From Clostridia bacterium (lineage in GTDB: Bacteria; Bacillota; Clostridia; Christensenellales; QALW01), in NCBI GenBank assembly GCA_017502165.1, contig JAFVVO010000028.1, positions 1 through 32,948 of the forward strand: a stretch of DNA of 32,948 bases, in the 5' to 3' direction. How positions within the stretch are numbered: the first letter of the stretch is position 1; the number at the start of each line of letters is the position of its first letter. Position numbers and translations under genes: made by a program. Shown here one piece after another: positions 25,094-32,948 of the stretch. The notes under the pieces were generated by a model that saw only the letters and a list, made by a program, of their open reading frames with translations, had not been told where the DNA came from and did not search any database.

Positions 25094-26032
25094 TTAGTTG
25101 CATTCTGCCACAAGGGGACCAGCAAGCTCTTTAAGGTAGAAAAGCTTACCGGGCATTGTAGGCATAAATGAAGAGGTGATGCTCTTTTCAGGGCCATAGT
25201 GAAGTGTTGTAAGGAAGCTCATTCCCTGCCAACCCATTCCTCTGCCTAATGCACCGTCGCATCCGCCGATAATGCTATCTGCCTGCAGGAAGATGCCGGG
25301 GCCAATGGTGTTAGCAGTACAAGGAACTAAGGTTGTACGGCTCTTAAAGCTTGTAATAGCGTTCTGTTCGATTGTTAAGGGATGAAGCTTTGCGCCGATA
25401 CGGTAGGGCTGCTTCTTCCATTCTTCAACAGTATCAAACTCATCAGCGAAATGAGGCTCCCAGAAAGCAATATGACACATTCTTCCGATACCGAAAACAA
25501 GCAAAAGCTTTGCGCCCTCTGCCTTTAATGCTGCAATCTTTTCGGGGTAAGTAGGAAGATTTTCCTTTGTTGCGAAATTACGCTGACACGCAGGAACTGT
25601 GTTTTCACCTAACTTATCAAAAAATGCCTGCTTCATACTAAATTCAAAGGAAGCGGGATTTGATGAATCAAGAGTGTTGCCGTCCTTATCTGCCCATTCG
25701 TCCATATTAAAGGTGTAAACGTGGTCACACTTAACGTTCCAAGCAGTTAAGAAATAAACTGCCCACTTATACATTCCCATAGGTCCTACGGGAAGAATAA
25801 TTGCAAGCTTCTGTCCGCGCTCACGGGCATTTTTAATTTCAAGAGCAATTTCGTGGCCCATAAGTGTATCAAATTCATAAATATTCTCGCACTCGATAGG
25901 ATTGAAATCCTTGTGCCAGAAATCCTCTCTTGCAACGCCCTTTTCACAGCAGGCGTCAATTTTTGCCATATCCCATCCCTTTGGATAGAAGTTTTCAAGC
26001 AAGCTTTCCTTTACGGTTGACATAAAATCCAT
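25094..26032 (-). CDS. NagB-like sugar isomerase/deaminase homologue with altered active site
   Basis: A 312-aa protein of the glucosamine-6-phosphate deaminase/6-phosphogluconolactonase superfamily with about 50 extra N-terminal residues. NMDEW (Asp111) matches the catalytic Asp72 of E. coli NagB. The motif DGHIAFNEP is MCHIAFWEP here: His187 and Glu192 are kept, but the position of Asp141 is Met185. The phosphate loop TGSSP reads VGPMG. So it probably acts on a different substrate or by a changed mechanism from the true NagB at 11024. It is third in an operon after PIG-L deacetylase and PfkB kinase (14 nt gap). The real reaction is unknown. Confidence 0.8.
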   Translation of the reverse strand: MDFMSTVKESLLENFYPKGWDMAKIDACCEKGVAREDFWHKDFNPIECENIYEFDTLMGHEIALEIKNARERGQKLAIILPVGPMGMYKWAVYFLTAWNVKCDHVYTFNMDEWADKDGNTLDSSNPASFEFSMKQAFFDKLGENTVPACQRNFATKENLPTYPEKIAALKAEGAKLLLVFGIGRMCHIAFWEPHFADEFDTVEEWKKQPYRIGAKLHPLTIEQNAITSFKSRTTLVPCTANTIGPGIFLQADSIIGGCDGALGRGMGWQGMSFLTTLHYGPEKSITSSFMPTMPGKLFYLKELAGPLVAECN

Positions 26033-26046
26033 AATCTTTTTCTCCT

Positions 26047-26991
26047 TTACTTTTCTCTTTCTTTCATAAAACTTTTAATTGTATCGTAATCCTTAATTCC
26101 TGCCGATGCGCCCTTTGCCTGAACGCAATGAGCGCCCGTTGCATTTGCAAACTTGATGCAATCCTCAAGGCTTTCACCTCGGGCAAAGCCGGCAAGGAAG
26201 CCTGAACAGAAGCTATCTCCCGCGCCGGTGGTATCAACAACGTTTTCAACCTTGTAGCAGGGATAAACAGTTCCCTTTTCCTGCCCTGCAAGGCGCATAT
26301 AGCTACCTTTTGAGCCTAATTTGATAATTACGTTTTTAACGCCCTTATCCATAAATACCTGAGCAATTTCGTCAGGCTCACTCTTTTGAGCAATATTAAC
26401 CGCCTCGTCAATGCTGGGCATAAAATAGTCAATGTACGGCATTGAGCAATCCAAAAGCTCTCCCCATCTGCCGCTGGCATCCCAACAAACGTCAAGGAAG
26501 GTGGTCTTCCCCATTTCCTTGCATTTTTTCAAAAACTCCATTGTTTCTTTGCCGTCAAAACGAGAAAGCAGGAACGAGCCGGTTACAAAAACCATATCGT
26601 ATTCCTCAAGCACAGAAAAATCCACGTCATCAACGGAAAACACGGCATTCGCGCCTACACAATGGAAGAAGGAACGCTCTCCGGAGGAGTCAAGTATAAC
26701 AATAGATGCAGAGGTCTGAACGGAATCGTCGTGGGACAAACCACGAACGTCAACCTCTTTATTAACTAAAATATCGTTAAGATAGTTGCCGTAAATATCG
26801 TTACCTACTTTTCCGAAAATTGCCGATTCAACGCCTAATGACCGCAAATTAAGTGCCGCCGTCATAGCGTTACCGCCGTTGTGAACGGTTATGGCGTCTA
26901 CGTTTTCCAGCTTACCCTTTTCGGGATACTTTTCTACCGTTGAAACGATAATATCCGCAACTAAAATACCTACGCAGGCAACCTTTCTCAT
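26047..26991 (-). CDS. PfkB family carbohydrate kinase
   Basis: The start at 26991 ([16 protein letters not shown], 314 aa) overlaps the stop of the upstream gene by 4 bp (ATGA); a frame from 27066 inside that gene was rejected. Family features are the [17 protein letters not shown] sugar-binding segment (37-53), [10 protein letters not shown], the two-residue lid strand [14 protein letters not shown], and the ATP/anion-hole motif [18 protein letters not shown] with catalytic Asp259. The substrate is not evident: ribokinase-, fructokinase- and aminosugar-kinase-type members share these motifs. In this operon an amino sugar freed by the deacetylase is the natural guess. Confidence 0.9.
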   Translation of the reverse strand: MRKVACVGILVADIIVSTVEKYPEKGKLENVDAITVHNGGNAMTAALNLRSLGVESAIFGKVGNDIYGNYLNDILVNKEVDVRGLSHDDSVQTSASIVILDSSGERSFFHCVGANAVFSVDDVDFSVLEEYDMVFVTGSFLLSRFDGKETMEFLKKCKEMGKTTFLDVCWDASGRWGELLDCSMPYIDYFMPSIDEAVNIAQKSEPDEIAQVFMDKGVKNVIIKLGSKGSYMRLAGQEKGTVYPCYKVENVVDTTGAGDSFCSGFLAGFARGESLEDCIKFANATGAHCVQAKGASAGIKDYDTIKSFMKEREK

Positions 26992-27686
26992 GGCAGAAGT
27001 CTCCTTGTTGTAATTTTGGGCCAGGCATATTCCTGAGTGAAGCCCTCTGCATACTGTGCACCGCACTGAAGACCGCGGAAGCGTGAGCAGGTTCTTACAA
27101 ATTCCGCAAAGTCAATTTTGTCGTGGTCACGCATCCATTTAAGCTGACTTTCGTGGCATTCGAGCATTTCTATCTTTAAGTCGATTTCATCTGAAATATC
27201 AACGTACTCGGTAGGCAAGAAATTAACGCCTGCCAAGGTATCCATATAATAAATGGGTGTAACCGCCGCTTTACCGCCGTTATTGTAATGAGGAACGCTT
27301 GCTACAAAGGAAGCATCAAACACGAGCTTTGCAACGGCAGTGTGGTCAGGCATATAGTCGTGGGGATAGTGAGTAATAATGAAGTCAGGCTGAACGTCAA
27401 TAATAAGCTGGGCAATCTTGTCGCGTTGCTCCATAGAAGCGCCGTCAACAAGCAAATCGCCAACGTCAATAGTACGTACTTCAATGCCTGCAAGGGAGCC
27501 TGCTTTTTTTGCCTCGCCTATGCGCATTTCACGTAATTCGTCGGGCTGAATAATCTCGTGGCCCATATTTCCGTTGGCAACGTGGCAAACCACTACCTTA
27601 TCGCCGCGCTTAACGCATTTTGCCAAAGTTCCGCTACAAGCAATTTCAATATCATCCGGATGACAACCAATTGCTAAAACATTCAT
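26988..27686 (-). CDS. PIG-L/LmbE family deacetylase
   Basis: A 232-aa zinc-dependent N-deacetylase of the PIG-L/LmbE family, which deacetylates N-acetylglucosamine units in lipids, bacillithiol and mycothiol precursors or free sugars. The HPDD motif (His9 to Asp12) and HYPHDYMPDH (106-115) supply the zinc ligands and base. No signal peptide, so it acts in the cytoplasm. Ribosome binding site CAGGAGG. First gene of the operon; the 4-bp overlap with the kinase implies coupled translation. The substrate is unknown. Confidence 0.92.
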   Translation of the reverse strand: MNVLAIGCHPDDIEIACSGTLAKCVKRGDKVVVCHVANGNMGHEIIQPDELREMRIGEAKKAGSLAGIEVRTIDVGDLLVDGASMEQRDKIAQLIIDVQPDFIITHYPHDYMPDHTAVAKLVFDASFVASVPHYNNGGKAAVTPIYYMDTLAGVNFLPTEYVDISDEIDLKIEMLECHESQLKWMRDHDKIDFAEFVRTCSRFRGLQCGAQYAEGFTQEYAWPKITTRRLLP

Positions 27687-27718
27687 TTTTATTAAAACCT
27701 CCTGAAATTAAAAAATAG

Positions 27719-27747
27719 TTGACTTTACCTGCTTTTAATTATACAAT
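27719..27747 (+). promoter_or_regulatory. Promoter of the AraC-type regulator gene
   Basis: TTGACT (27719-27724), 17-nt spacer, TACAAT (27742-27747). Its -10 overlaps that of the divergent operon. Confidence 0.6.
27738..27743 (-). promoter_or_regulatory. -10 box of the deacetylase operon, with no proper -35
   Basis: TATAAT on the minus strand (27743-27738), 52 nt before the start codon. No TTGACA-like hexamer lies 16-18 nt upstream, as expected for an activator-dependent promoter. It shares two base pairs with the opposite -10. Confidence 0.5.
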
Positions 27748-27814
27748 ATTAATAAAAGAATGTATTTGCCAATAATCTTTTTTGATTTATCATTTTTTCC
27801 GTTGAGGTGGTTTT

Positions 27815-28687
27815 TTGTTTACAACACAACAAATTAAAAAAGAAATTATTATTGATGGTTTCAACAGTATTTATTACTTTGAGTTCAGCAAGAGCTTTTC
27901 TCACGCTCCCGAAAAGCACGACTTTTGGGAGATGGTGTACGTTGACAGCGGTGAAATTATTGCCGTAACTAACGGCGCAGGCTGCGCGCTTGGCTGCGGT
28001 CAGGTAATTTTTCACGAGCCTATGGAGCAGCACGCCCACATTTCCAACAATCTTGTGCCAAACAATATGCTCGTAATTTCATTTTCATCTAAAAGTCCTG
28101 CTATGTCCTTTTTCTCAAAGAAGACCTTTACCTTAGATAAAACCGCCAAAACATTGCTTTCCCTATTTATTGACGAGGCAAAAAAGGCGCTTGGTAAAAT
28201 TCCCGATAACTATAATATCCGAGGCGATCTTTCCTTTGAAAAGGCGCCCTTTGGTTCAACTCAGCTGCTTGAGTGCTTCTTTACCGAATTTTTAATTCAT
28301 CTTGTCCGCTTGGGTGAGGAAAACACAAAAGCCATAACCCAGAGCACCAAATCCCGCGCCATTGCGGAAAGCTCAATAGCAGAGCTGATGAAGGATTATA
28401 TGCAGGAGCAGATTTACGCAAATCTTACTCTGCCCGAGCTTTGCGCCCACTTTATGCTCGGCAAATCCCAATTAAGCAAGATTTTTAAGGAAAACACAGG
28501 TCAAAGTCCTATGTCATATTACACGGAAATAAAAATTGCCGAAGCAAAACGGCTTTTGCGTCAAGGCACCTTTTCCGTTACCGAAATTTCTGAAAAATTA
28601 GGGTATCTTGACATTCACAGTTTTTCGCGGGCATTCAAAAAAGCCGTAGGTCTTTCCCCCACGGCTTACATAAAGAGTATATTTTAA
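27815..28687 (+). CDS. AraC family transcriptional regulator
   Basis: A 290-aa protein with an N-terminal cupin-like sensor domain (about 20-110: FEFSKSFSHAPEKHDFWEMVYVDSGE, then a sugar-pocket-like barrel) and a C-terminal AraC DNA-binding domain (about 190-290: two helix-turn-helix units, LTLPELCAHFMLGKSQLSKIF and FSVTEISEKLGYLDIHSFSRAF, then SPTAYIKS). The start is TTG at 27815 behind GAGGTGG. It is divergent from the deacetylase/kinase/NagB-like operon across 128 bp and very likely controls it in response to a sugar. Confidence 0.93.
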   Translation: MFTTQQIKKEIIIDGFNSIYYFEFSKSFSHAPEKHDFWEMVYVDSGEIIAVTNGAGCALGCGQVIFHEPMEQHAHISNNLVPNNMLVISFSSKSPAMSFFSKKTFTLDKTAKTLLSLFIDEAKKALGKIPDNYNIRGDLSFEKAPFGSTQLLECFFTEFLIHLVRLGEENTKAITQSTKSRAIAESSIAELMKDYMQEQIYANLTLPELCAHFMLGKSQLSKIFKENTGQSPMSYYTEIKIAEAKRLLRQGTFSVTEISEKLGYLDIHSFSRAFKKAVGLSPTAYIKSIF

Positions 28688-28695
28688 TATGTAAC

Positions 28696-28736
28696 AAAGC
28701 AGAGCAACTAAAATAATTGTTCTGCTTTATTTTTTA
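28696..28736. terminator. Bidirectional terminator between araC-type and SASP genes
   Basis: A 12-bp stem with one G-T pair (AAAGCAGAGCAA / TTGTTCTGCTTT), 9-nt loop, T run on the plus strand; it starts 9 nt past the regulator stop and ends 9 nt before the SASP stop. Confidence 0.75.
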
Positions 28737-28744
28737 TTGCAAAA

Positions 28745-28918
28745 TTACTTATTATTTTGCTCGTACTGTTCAACCATTCTGCGAACCATTTCGCCGCCTA
28801 CACGGCCATTGTCCTTGGAAGAAAGGTCGCCATTATAGCCCTTTTTCATGTTAACGCCGAGGCTGTTAGCAACTTCGTACTTCATGTTTTCAAGAGCAGC
28901 TTTACCTGACTTTGCCAT
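28745..28918 (-). CDS. Small acid-soluble spore protein, alpha/beta type
   Basis: A 57-aa SASP that coats and protects spore DNA. The start at 28918 follows an excellent GGGAGGTG site; a frame from 28981 is longer but would run over the promoter. The conserved core MKYEVANSLGV and GDLSSKDNGRVGGEMVRRMV are present. The germination-protease target, normally Glu-x-Ala-Ser-Glu, reads EVANS, so the Glu after the cut is replaced by Ser. A sigma-G-like promoter precedes it. Confidence 0.93.
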   Translation of the reverse strand: MAKSGKAALENMKYEVANSLGVNMKKGYNGDLSSKDNGRVGGEMVRRMVEQYEQNNK

Positions 28919-28950
28919 TTTTGTTTCACCTCCCTTTAAGAGTCTGCTAT

Positions 28951-28979
28951 TATTATTGACTTTTATTGAGAGATTATAC
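28951..28979 (-). promoter_or_regulatory. Possible sigma-G promoter of the SASP gene
   Basis: On the minus strand, GTATA (28979-28975), 17-nt spacer, AATAATA (28957-28951), close to the forespore pattern with a CATAATA-type -10. Confidence 0.4.
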
Positions 28980-29000
28980 AATTTTTAATTTTGGTATTTT

Positions 29001-31022
29001 TTAGTTATAAGCAATGTCCTCAAATTCACGGTTGAACTTAACCTCAACGTCCTTAGAAAGCGCTTCAAACAAGGCTATCTGAGGCAGAATTTCATCCTCT
29101 AACACTTTTTGTGTTTCCTTGAGCAGAAGAGAATTGGAAAGCGCATAGGAAAATCTTGCCTGAGCTATTCCGCTTTGGCGCTTACCCAAATAATCACCGG
29201 GACCGCGCAATTCATAATCCTGCTGAGCAATATCAAAGCCGTTGGAGGTTGTAGTCATAATCTTTAAGCGGTCTAACGTGGCTGTATTAGTTGAATCGGT
29301 CAGCAAAAAGCAATAGGATTTTTCTTCTCCCCTGCCTACTCTGCCGCGAAGCTGATGCAGCTGTGCAAGTCCAAACCTGTCACTGCCGTAAATAACCATA
29401 ATGCAGGCATTTTTAACGTTAACCCCTACCTCGATAACGGTAGTTGACACAAGTGCCTTAATTTCGCCCCTAACGAAGCCGTCCATAATCTCGTTTTTCT
29501 CGTCGGCAGTCATTTTGCCGTGCATAAGACCAATAGCAATGCCGTTGAACACACCGCTCGTCAGCTCTTCAAACAAGCCCTCTGCAGAAACGAGTGTGCT
29601 TTCCTCGTCGTCCTCAATGGCGGGACACACAAAATAGGCTTGCTTGCCTGAAAGCATTTGCTCTTTTATGTAATTAAGCATATCTGCTTCACGCTGTTTT
29701 GTGATAATCGATGTGGAAATTCTCTTTCTTCCCGGCGGAAGCTGGTCAATTACAGAAATATCAAGGTCACCGAACACGATAAGTGACAAGGTTCTGGGAA
29801 TAGGCGTTGCCGACATTACTATAGTATGCGGCGAATTGCCCTTTGCAAAGAGCTTTGCCCTTTGTGCAACTCCGAAACGATGTTGCTCGTCAGTTATAAT
29901 CAGCAACAGATTGTTATATTCAACGCTATTTTGAATAAGGGCGTTTGTACCTACTATATATTTGGCTTGTCCGTTTCTAACACGTTCGAGCTCTTCTTTT
30001 CTTTTGGCATTAGTTAACGAGCCGGACAAAAATGCCACGTTTTCTTCTCCAAAGAATTCAACAAGCTGAATATAATGTTGCCGCGCAAGAATCTCTGTAG
30101 GAGCCATTAAAGCGGCTTGTCCGCCGTTTTCAACAGCTAAAAGCATAGCAATAAAGGCAACTATGGTTTTTCCGCAGCCTACGTCGCCCTGAACTAATCT
30201 GTTCATTGCCTTGCCGCTTTGAACGTCTTTAATTATTTCGCTGACGCATTTGCTTTGAGCCTCAGTAAGCTTATAAGGTAATTTTTTATAAAATTCCTCA
30301 AGAGTGCTCTGCTGAACCGTGAAAATCTTACCTGCCTCGGTTTCGTTTTGCTTTTTGCGTGTACGAATGAAAAGCTGTACCCTTATAAGCTCTTCAAAGC
30401 ACAGTCTTCTTCGCGCCTGGGACAAAACAAACTCATTTTGCGGAAAATGAATGTTTTTTATAGCCGTTTCTCTTGAAATAAGCTTATGTCTTTGACGGAA
30501 GTCTTCATCAAAAACCTCCGTTTCATTTTCAGCGCAGTATTCTATTGCCTGACGCATAAGCGCTCGCATTGATTTTTGGTTAATGCCGCTTGATGCAGGA
30601 AGACGGTATACGGGAGCAATCGCCAAGTCCTCCTCATGCTCGATGGTGGGATTCATCAGCTTGCGTCTGCCCTGCTTAATTTCTATTGCTCCGTAAAGGT
30701 AGATGGTTTCTTCGCTTTTGATATTTTGCACAAGATACGGCTGATTAAACCAAACCGCCGTTGCTCTGCCTGAAATATCTTCTATTTCGCAGGTAGTAAT
30801 GCTGAAATTTTTTCTCGGAAACTTAACGATAGGCTTTGAAACAGCGCGAACCTTGAAAAGCGCAGAAGAATTAACCCCCACGGCATTAAGCAGTGCCACG
30901 GTGGTTAAATCTCTGTATCTGACGGGAAGATAGGCTATTAAATCTTCAACGCAGAAAATATCAAGTTTATTAAGGGCCTCGGCACGTTTTTTGCCTATGC
31001 CTTTAAGTTCTTCAAGCCTCAT
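29001..31022 (-). CDS. recG: ATP-dependent DNA helicase RecG
   Basis: A 673-aa helicase that reverses stalled forks and migrates Holliday junctions. It starts MRLEELKGIGKKRAEALNKL, then the wedge/OB domain (about 60-150), Walker A GDVGCGKT, the DEQH box (TDEQHRFGVAQR), MSATPIPRTL and motif VI LHQLRGRVGRG, ending in the family tail. Length is normal. It lies 8 nt behind the methyltransferase gene, so the two are cotranscribed. A terminator is not obvious at its end; the SASP promoter region follows. Confidence 0.97.
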   Translation of the reverse strand: MRLEELKGIGKKRAEALNKLDIFCVEDLIAYLPVRYRDLTTVALLNAVGVNSSALFKVRAVSKPIVKFPRKNFSITTCEIEDISGRATAVWFNQPYLVQNIKSEETIYLYGAIEIKQGRRKLMNPTIEHEEDLAIAPVYRLPASSGINQKSMRALMRQAIEYCAENETEVFDEDFRQRHKLISRETAIKNIHFPQNEFVLSQARRRLCFEELIRVQLFIRTRKKQNETEAGKIFTVQQSTLEEFYKKLPYKLTEAQSKCVSEIIKDVQSGKAMNRLVQGDVGCGKTIVAFIAMLLAVENGGQAALMAPTEILARQHYIQLVEFFGEENVAFLSGSLTNAKRKEELERVRNGQAKYIVGTNALIQNSVEYNNLLLIITDEQHRFGVAQRAKLFAKGNSPHTIVMSATPIPRTLSLIVFGDLDISVIDQLPPGRKRISTSIITKQREADMLNYIKEQMLSGKQAYFVCPAIEDDEESTLVSAEGLFEELTSGVFNGIAIGLMHGKMTADEKNEIMDGFVRGEIKALVSTTVIEVGVNVKNACIMVIYGSDRFGLAQLHQLRGRVGRGEEKSYCFLLTDSTNTATLDRLKIMTTTSNGFDIAQQDYELRGPGDYLGKRQSGIAQARFSYALSNSLLLKETQKVLEDEILPQIALFEALSKDVEVKFNREFEDIAYN

Positions 31023-31030
31023 AAAGCTCC

Positions 31031-32281
31031 TTAAATTTCAACAAATCTGTGGTTACCGAGACAGTCGCAGAAATAAACTGCCTTTTTGCCACCCTTTTCA
31101 ACAGTAAAATCGCATTTCAGCGCGGGCTTTCCCGGTGTACGTACCGAATAAGCCTCAGTAATAAAGGTTTCTCCTTCAATTCTGCCAACGGAAACGTAGT
31201 TAAGATACTGCAGACCGTCGGAATACTTAGGCAACGTGCTTTCCACGTCAAGAGCGCGGTAAGCCTCAAAGGAAATAGTTACGTGGTTTTCGCTTTCTGC
31301 CTTCTGAATAGAAATTCCCGCCATATCGTTAGGCTTTGAGGTGTGGAAAATTTCCACGTCAAAGGTGCTTTTAGCGGTTAATCTGCGGCGGAAGGTCAAT
31401 AAGCTCAATGCCGCCTTATCAACGCCGATAAACCGTCTGTTATTGTTAAATGCGCTGATTAATGTAGTTCCGCTTCCTGCAAAAAGGTCGCAAACGATAT
31501 CGCCCTCTCGGGAGCAGGACTTAATAATTCTGTCTAATAATTCTAATGGCTTTTGTGTGCCAAAGCCCGTTCTTTCGGGGTGCTTTTGCTGAAGATGCGG
31601 AATATCCCAAACGTCATCAAAGGAAACAATATCATCTTCATAATATTTGTACTCCTTGCCGTTGCTCTTGATAGAGAAATACACTCTGCCATCAACGTCA
31701 ACGTTTTTCTTCATATGATTTTGTTTTTTGTCCGTTCTTGCCTTGCCTGCGGCGGCAGGATTAATTTTTACGTTGGACTTTTTGCCGTAAATGTAAATGT
31801 TATCGTGCTTTGCAGGGAAGGAATGCTTGCTTGAGCCGCCCGAATGATAATGCCAGATAATCTCGTTAATAAAGCAATTTTCGCCAAAGACTTTATCGAG
31901 AAGAATTCGAACGTATGCCGAAGCGTGACGGTCAACGTGAACGCAAACAACGCCGTCATCAGTTAACAATTCCTTGGTTCCTTCCAAAACCTTGCCTAAA
32001 AACTCCAGGTACGCCTCTCTGCTTTCCCACTGGTCCGAATATGAGGGAATTTTGGCAAAATACTGTCTGTTACCTGCAAATCCCTTTTCACCTACGGGCA
32101 TATTGGCATCAAATTCTCTGCCCGTCATAAAAGGCGGATCAAAATACACAAGCTTTACCTTGCCTGCGTGTTTTTCTATCAGTTCAGGCATAATTTCCAA
32201 AGTATCTGCCAGATAAAACTCACCCGGCAAAGAACCGAAAAAGCTATTATTTATATTTATTTTTTCACTTTTTATCAGCAT
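31031..32281 (-). CDS. Solitary beta-class DNA (adenine/cytosine-N) methyltransferase
   Basis: A 416-aa SAM-dependent amino-methyltransferase. The catalytic motif IV DPPF (48-51) comes before SAM-binding motif I FAGSGTT (267-273), the beta-class order; GTQKPLELLDRIIKS (241-255) is the conserved motif X segment. This fits N6-adenine or N4-cytosine methylation. No restriction gene or other methyltransferase subunit is in the window, so it is an orphan. The C-terminal 110 residues resemble no motif I know. Start at 32281 with ribosome binding site GGTGA. Cotranscribed with recG. Confidence 0.88.
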   Translation of the reverse strand: MLIKSEKININNSFFGSLPGEFYLADTLEIMPELIEKHAGKVKLVYFDPPFMTGREFDANMPVGEKGFAGNRQYFAKIPSYSDQWESREAYLEFLGKVLEGTKELLTDDGVVCVHVDRHASAYVRILLDKVFGENCFINEIIWHYHSGGSSKHSFPAKHDNIYIYGKKSNVKINPAAAGKARTDKKQNHMKKNVDVDGRVYFSIKSNGKEYKYYEDDIVSFDDVWDIPHLQQKHPERTGFGTQKPLELLDRIIKSCSREGDIVCDLFAGSGTTLISAFNNNRRFIGVDKAALSLLTFRRRLTAKSTFDVEIFHTSKPNDMAGISIQKAESENHVTISFEAYRALDVESTLPKYSDGLQYLNYVSVGRIEGETFITEAYSVRTPGKPALKCDFTVEKGGKKAVYFCDCLGNHRFVEI

Positions 32282-32401
32282 ATTATCACCAACAAATCAA
32301 TTTTTTATATTTTTCGTTTATTGCCAATTAAAACTTATTACAAATTCACATATTTTATTAATTTATTATACCATTTTTATGCATCTTTTTCAAGAATATA
32401 T

Positions 32402-32430
32402 TTGCAATACCGCAATTTATTTGATATAAT
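32402..32430 (+). promoter_or_regulatory. Promoter of the right-edge gene
   Basis: TTGCAA (32402-32407), 17-nt spacer, TATAAT (32425-32430), 24 nt before the start at 32455. Confidence 0.7.
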
Positions 32431-32454
32431 ACAATCATATTCAGGAGGTATGTT

Positions 32455-32948
32455 ATGCTTATATTCGGTATTTTTATTGAGGTTCCCGTTTTAATCGTAG
32501 GCGGAATTATTCTTCTTGCCATTTTAGCCCTTATCGGTGTTTCCCTTTTCGGCTCAAAAAAAGAGTCCGTTTCCGAGGAAGCAGAGGAAGCTGCTGTTCA
32601 GGAAGGCTCAGGTGATTTCCACGGTCTTTTAACCCGTGAGGATTTCGAAAACCGCGCTGAAGATCCTTCTCTTGAGGTTTACCGTATGCAATGGATAAAG
32701 GCAGCGCCCGGTGAGGAAAAGGATAAATTCCTGCTTTTATATCTTGCTCTTAAACAGCTTTATAAGGAGCAGGACGAAAGTGAAGCAGAGCTTTCTCAGG
32801 AGGAGCTGGAAGCAAGAATGGATCAAATTCTTGCCGACCTTTCCGCAAAAACCGGTATCCCCTTCTCCGGTAAGGAATTTGAAACAACTCAATTTGACGA
32901 ATTCTTTGCCCAATACGACGAAGACGCTGAATACGACGAAGAAGACGA
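32455..32948 (+). CDS. Membrane-anchored acidic protein, partial (C-terminus beyond window)
   Basis: Open to the window end: 164 codons from ATG at 32455, behind a good AGGAGG. One hydrophobic segment (about 8-32: EVPVLIVGGIILLAILALIGVSLFG) is followed by a short Lys-Lys boundary and a long, glutamate- and aspartate-rich region with helical stretches (LEVYRMQWIKAAPGEEKDKFLL; ELEARMDQILADLSAK) and a final Tyr/Asp/Glu-rich piece. A single-pass protein with a soluble acidic domain is the safest reading. I do not recognise the family. Confidence 0.8.
   Translation, partial: MLIFGIFIEVPVLIVGGIILLAILALIGVSLFGSKKESVSEEAEEAAVQEGSGDFHGLLTREDFENRAEDPSLEVYRMQWIKAAPGEEKDKFLLLYLALKQLYKEQDESEAELSQEELEARMDQILADLSAKTGIPFSGKEFETTQFDEFFAQYDEDAEYDEED

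Noticed and set aside
31031-32281. Complete restriction-modification system
   Set aside because: Only the methyltransferase is present; its neighbours are recG and an unrelated membrane protein.

Overview
The window reads as chromosomal DNA of an anaerobic, spore-forming member of the Clostridia, probably Oscillospiraceae/Ruminococcaceae-like. Sporulation genes support this: an alpha/beta-type SASP, a YlbJ homologue, a SipL-like DUF3794+LysM coat protein and a collagen-like exosporium-type protein. So do the AGGAGG ribosome binding sites, the TTGACA-N17-TATAAT promoters and the U-tract hairpin terminators. No rRNA, tRNA, CRISPR array, transposase or phage gene was seen. Most of the window is housekeeping DNA.

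Left part (1-8400): a minus-strand collagen-like gene cut by the window edge; two overlapping minus-strand genes of unknown function; murI-nrdR (minus); divergent from them a large GH78-type alpha-L-rhamnosidase-like gene with an extra lectin-like domain; an HPr-like gene lacking the phosphorylation histidine; a DUF4364 gene; a convergent propeller-like gene; then rpmF and yceD (minus).

Middle (8400-19140): ackA, tmcAL, nagB, a patatin-like gene, ylbJ, a coiled-coil gene, coaD and rsmD, then a membrane protein, 5-formyl-THF cyclo-ligase, alr and sipL. The run from yceD/rpmF to rsmD is the Bacillus ylbH-ylbN-rpmF neighbourhood (rsmD, coaD, ylbJ, ylbK, ylbM, ylbN, rpmF), broken up by strand flips and by the insertion of nagB and ackA.

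Right part (19140-32948): a GNAT acetyltransferase; ruvC-ruvA-ruvB-queA-tgt-yajC (Holliday junction processing, queuosine tRNA modification, protein export), with a 374-bp repeat-filled spacer between queA and tgt; a minus-strand operon of PIG-L deacetylase, PfkB kinase and NagB-like protein facing a divergent AraC-type regulator; a SASP gene; a solitary beta-class DNA methyltransferase operonic with recG; and the start of a membrane-anchored acidic protein running off the right edge.

The two most interesting places are the queA-tgt spacer, where the 3' end of queA recurs twice next to palindromic MITE-like elements, and the deacetylase/kinase/NagB-like cassette. In the latter the NagB-like enzyme has lost a catalytic Asp and the phosphate-loop serines, which suggests a non-canonical amino-sugar pathway. 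Both readings are inference from sequence alone.
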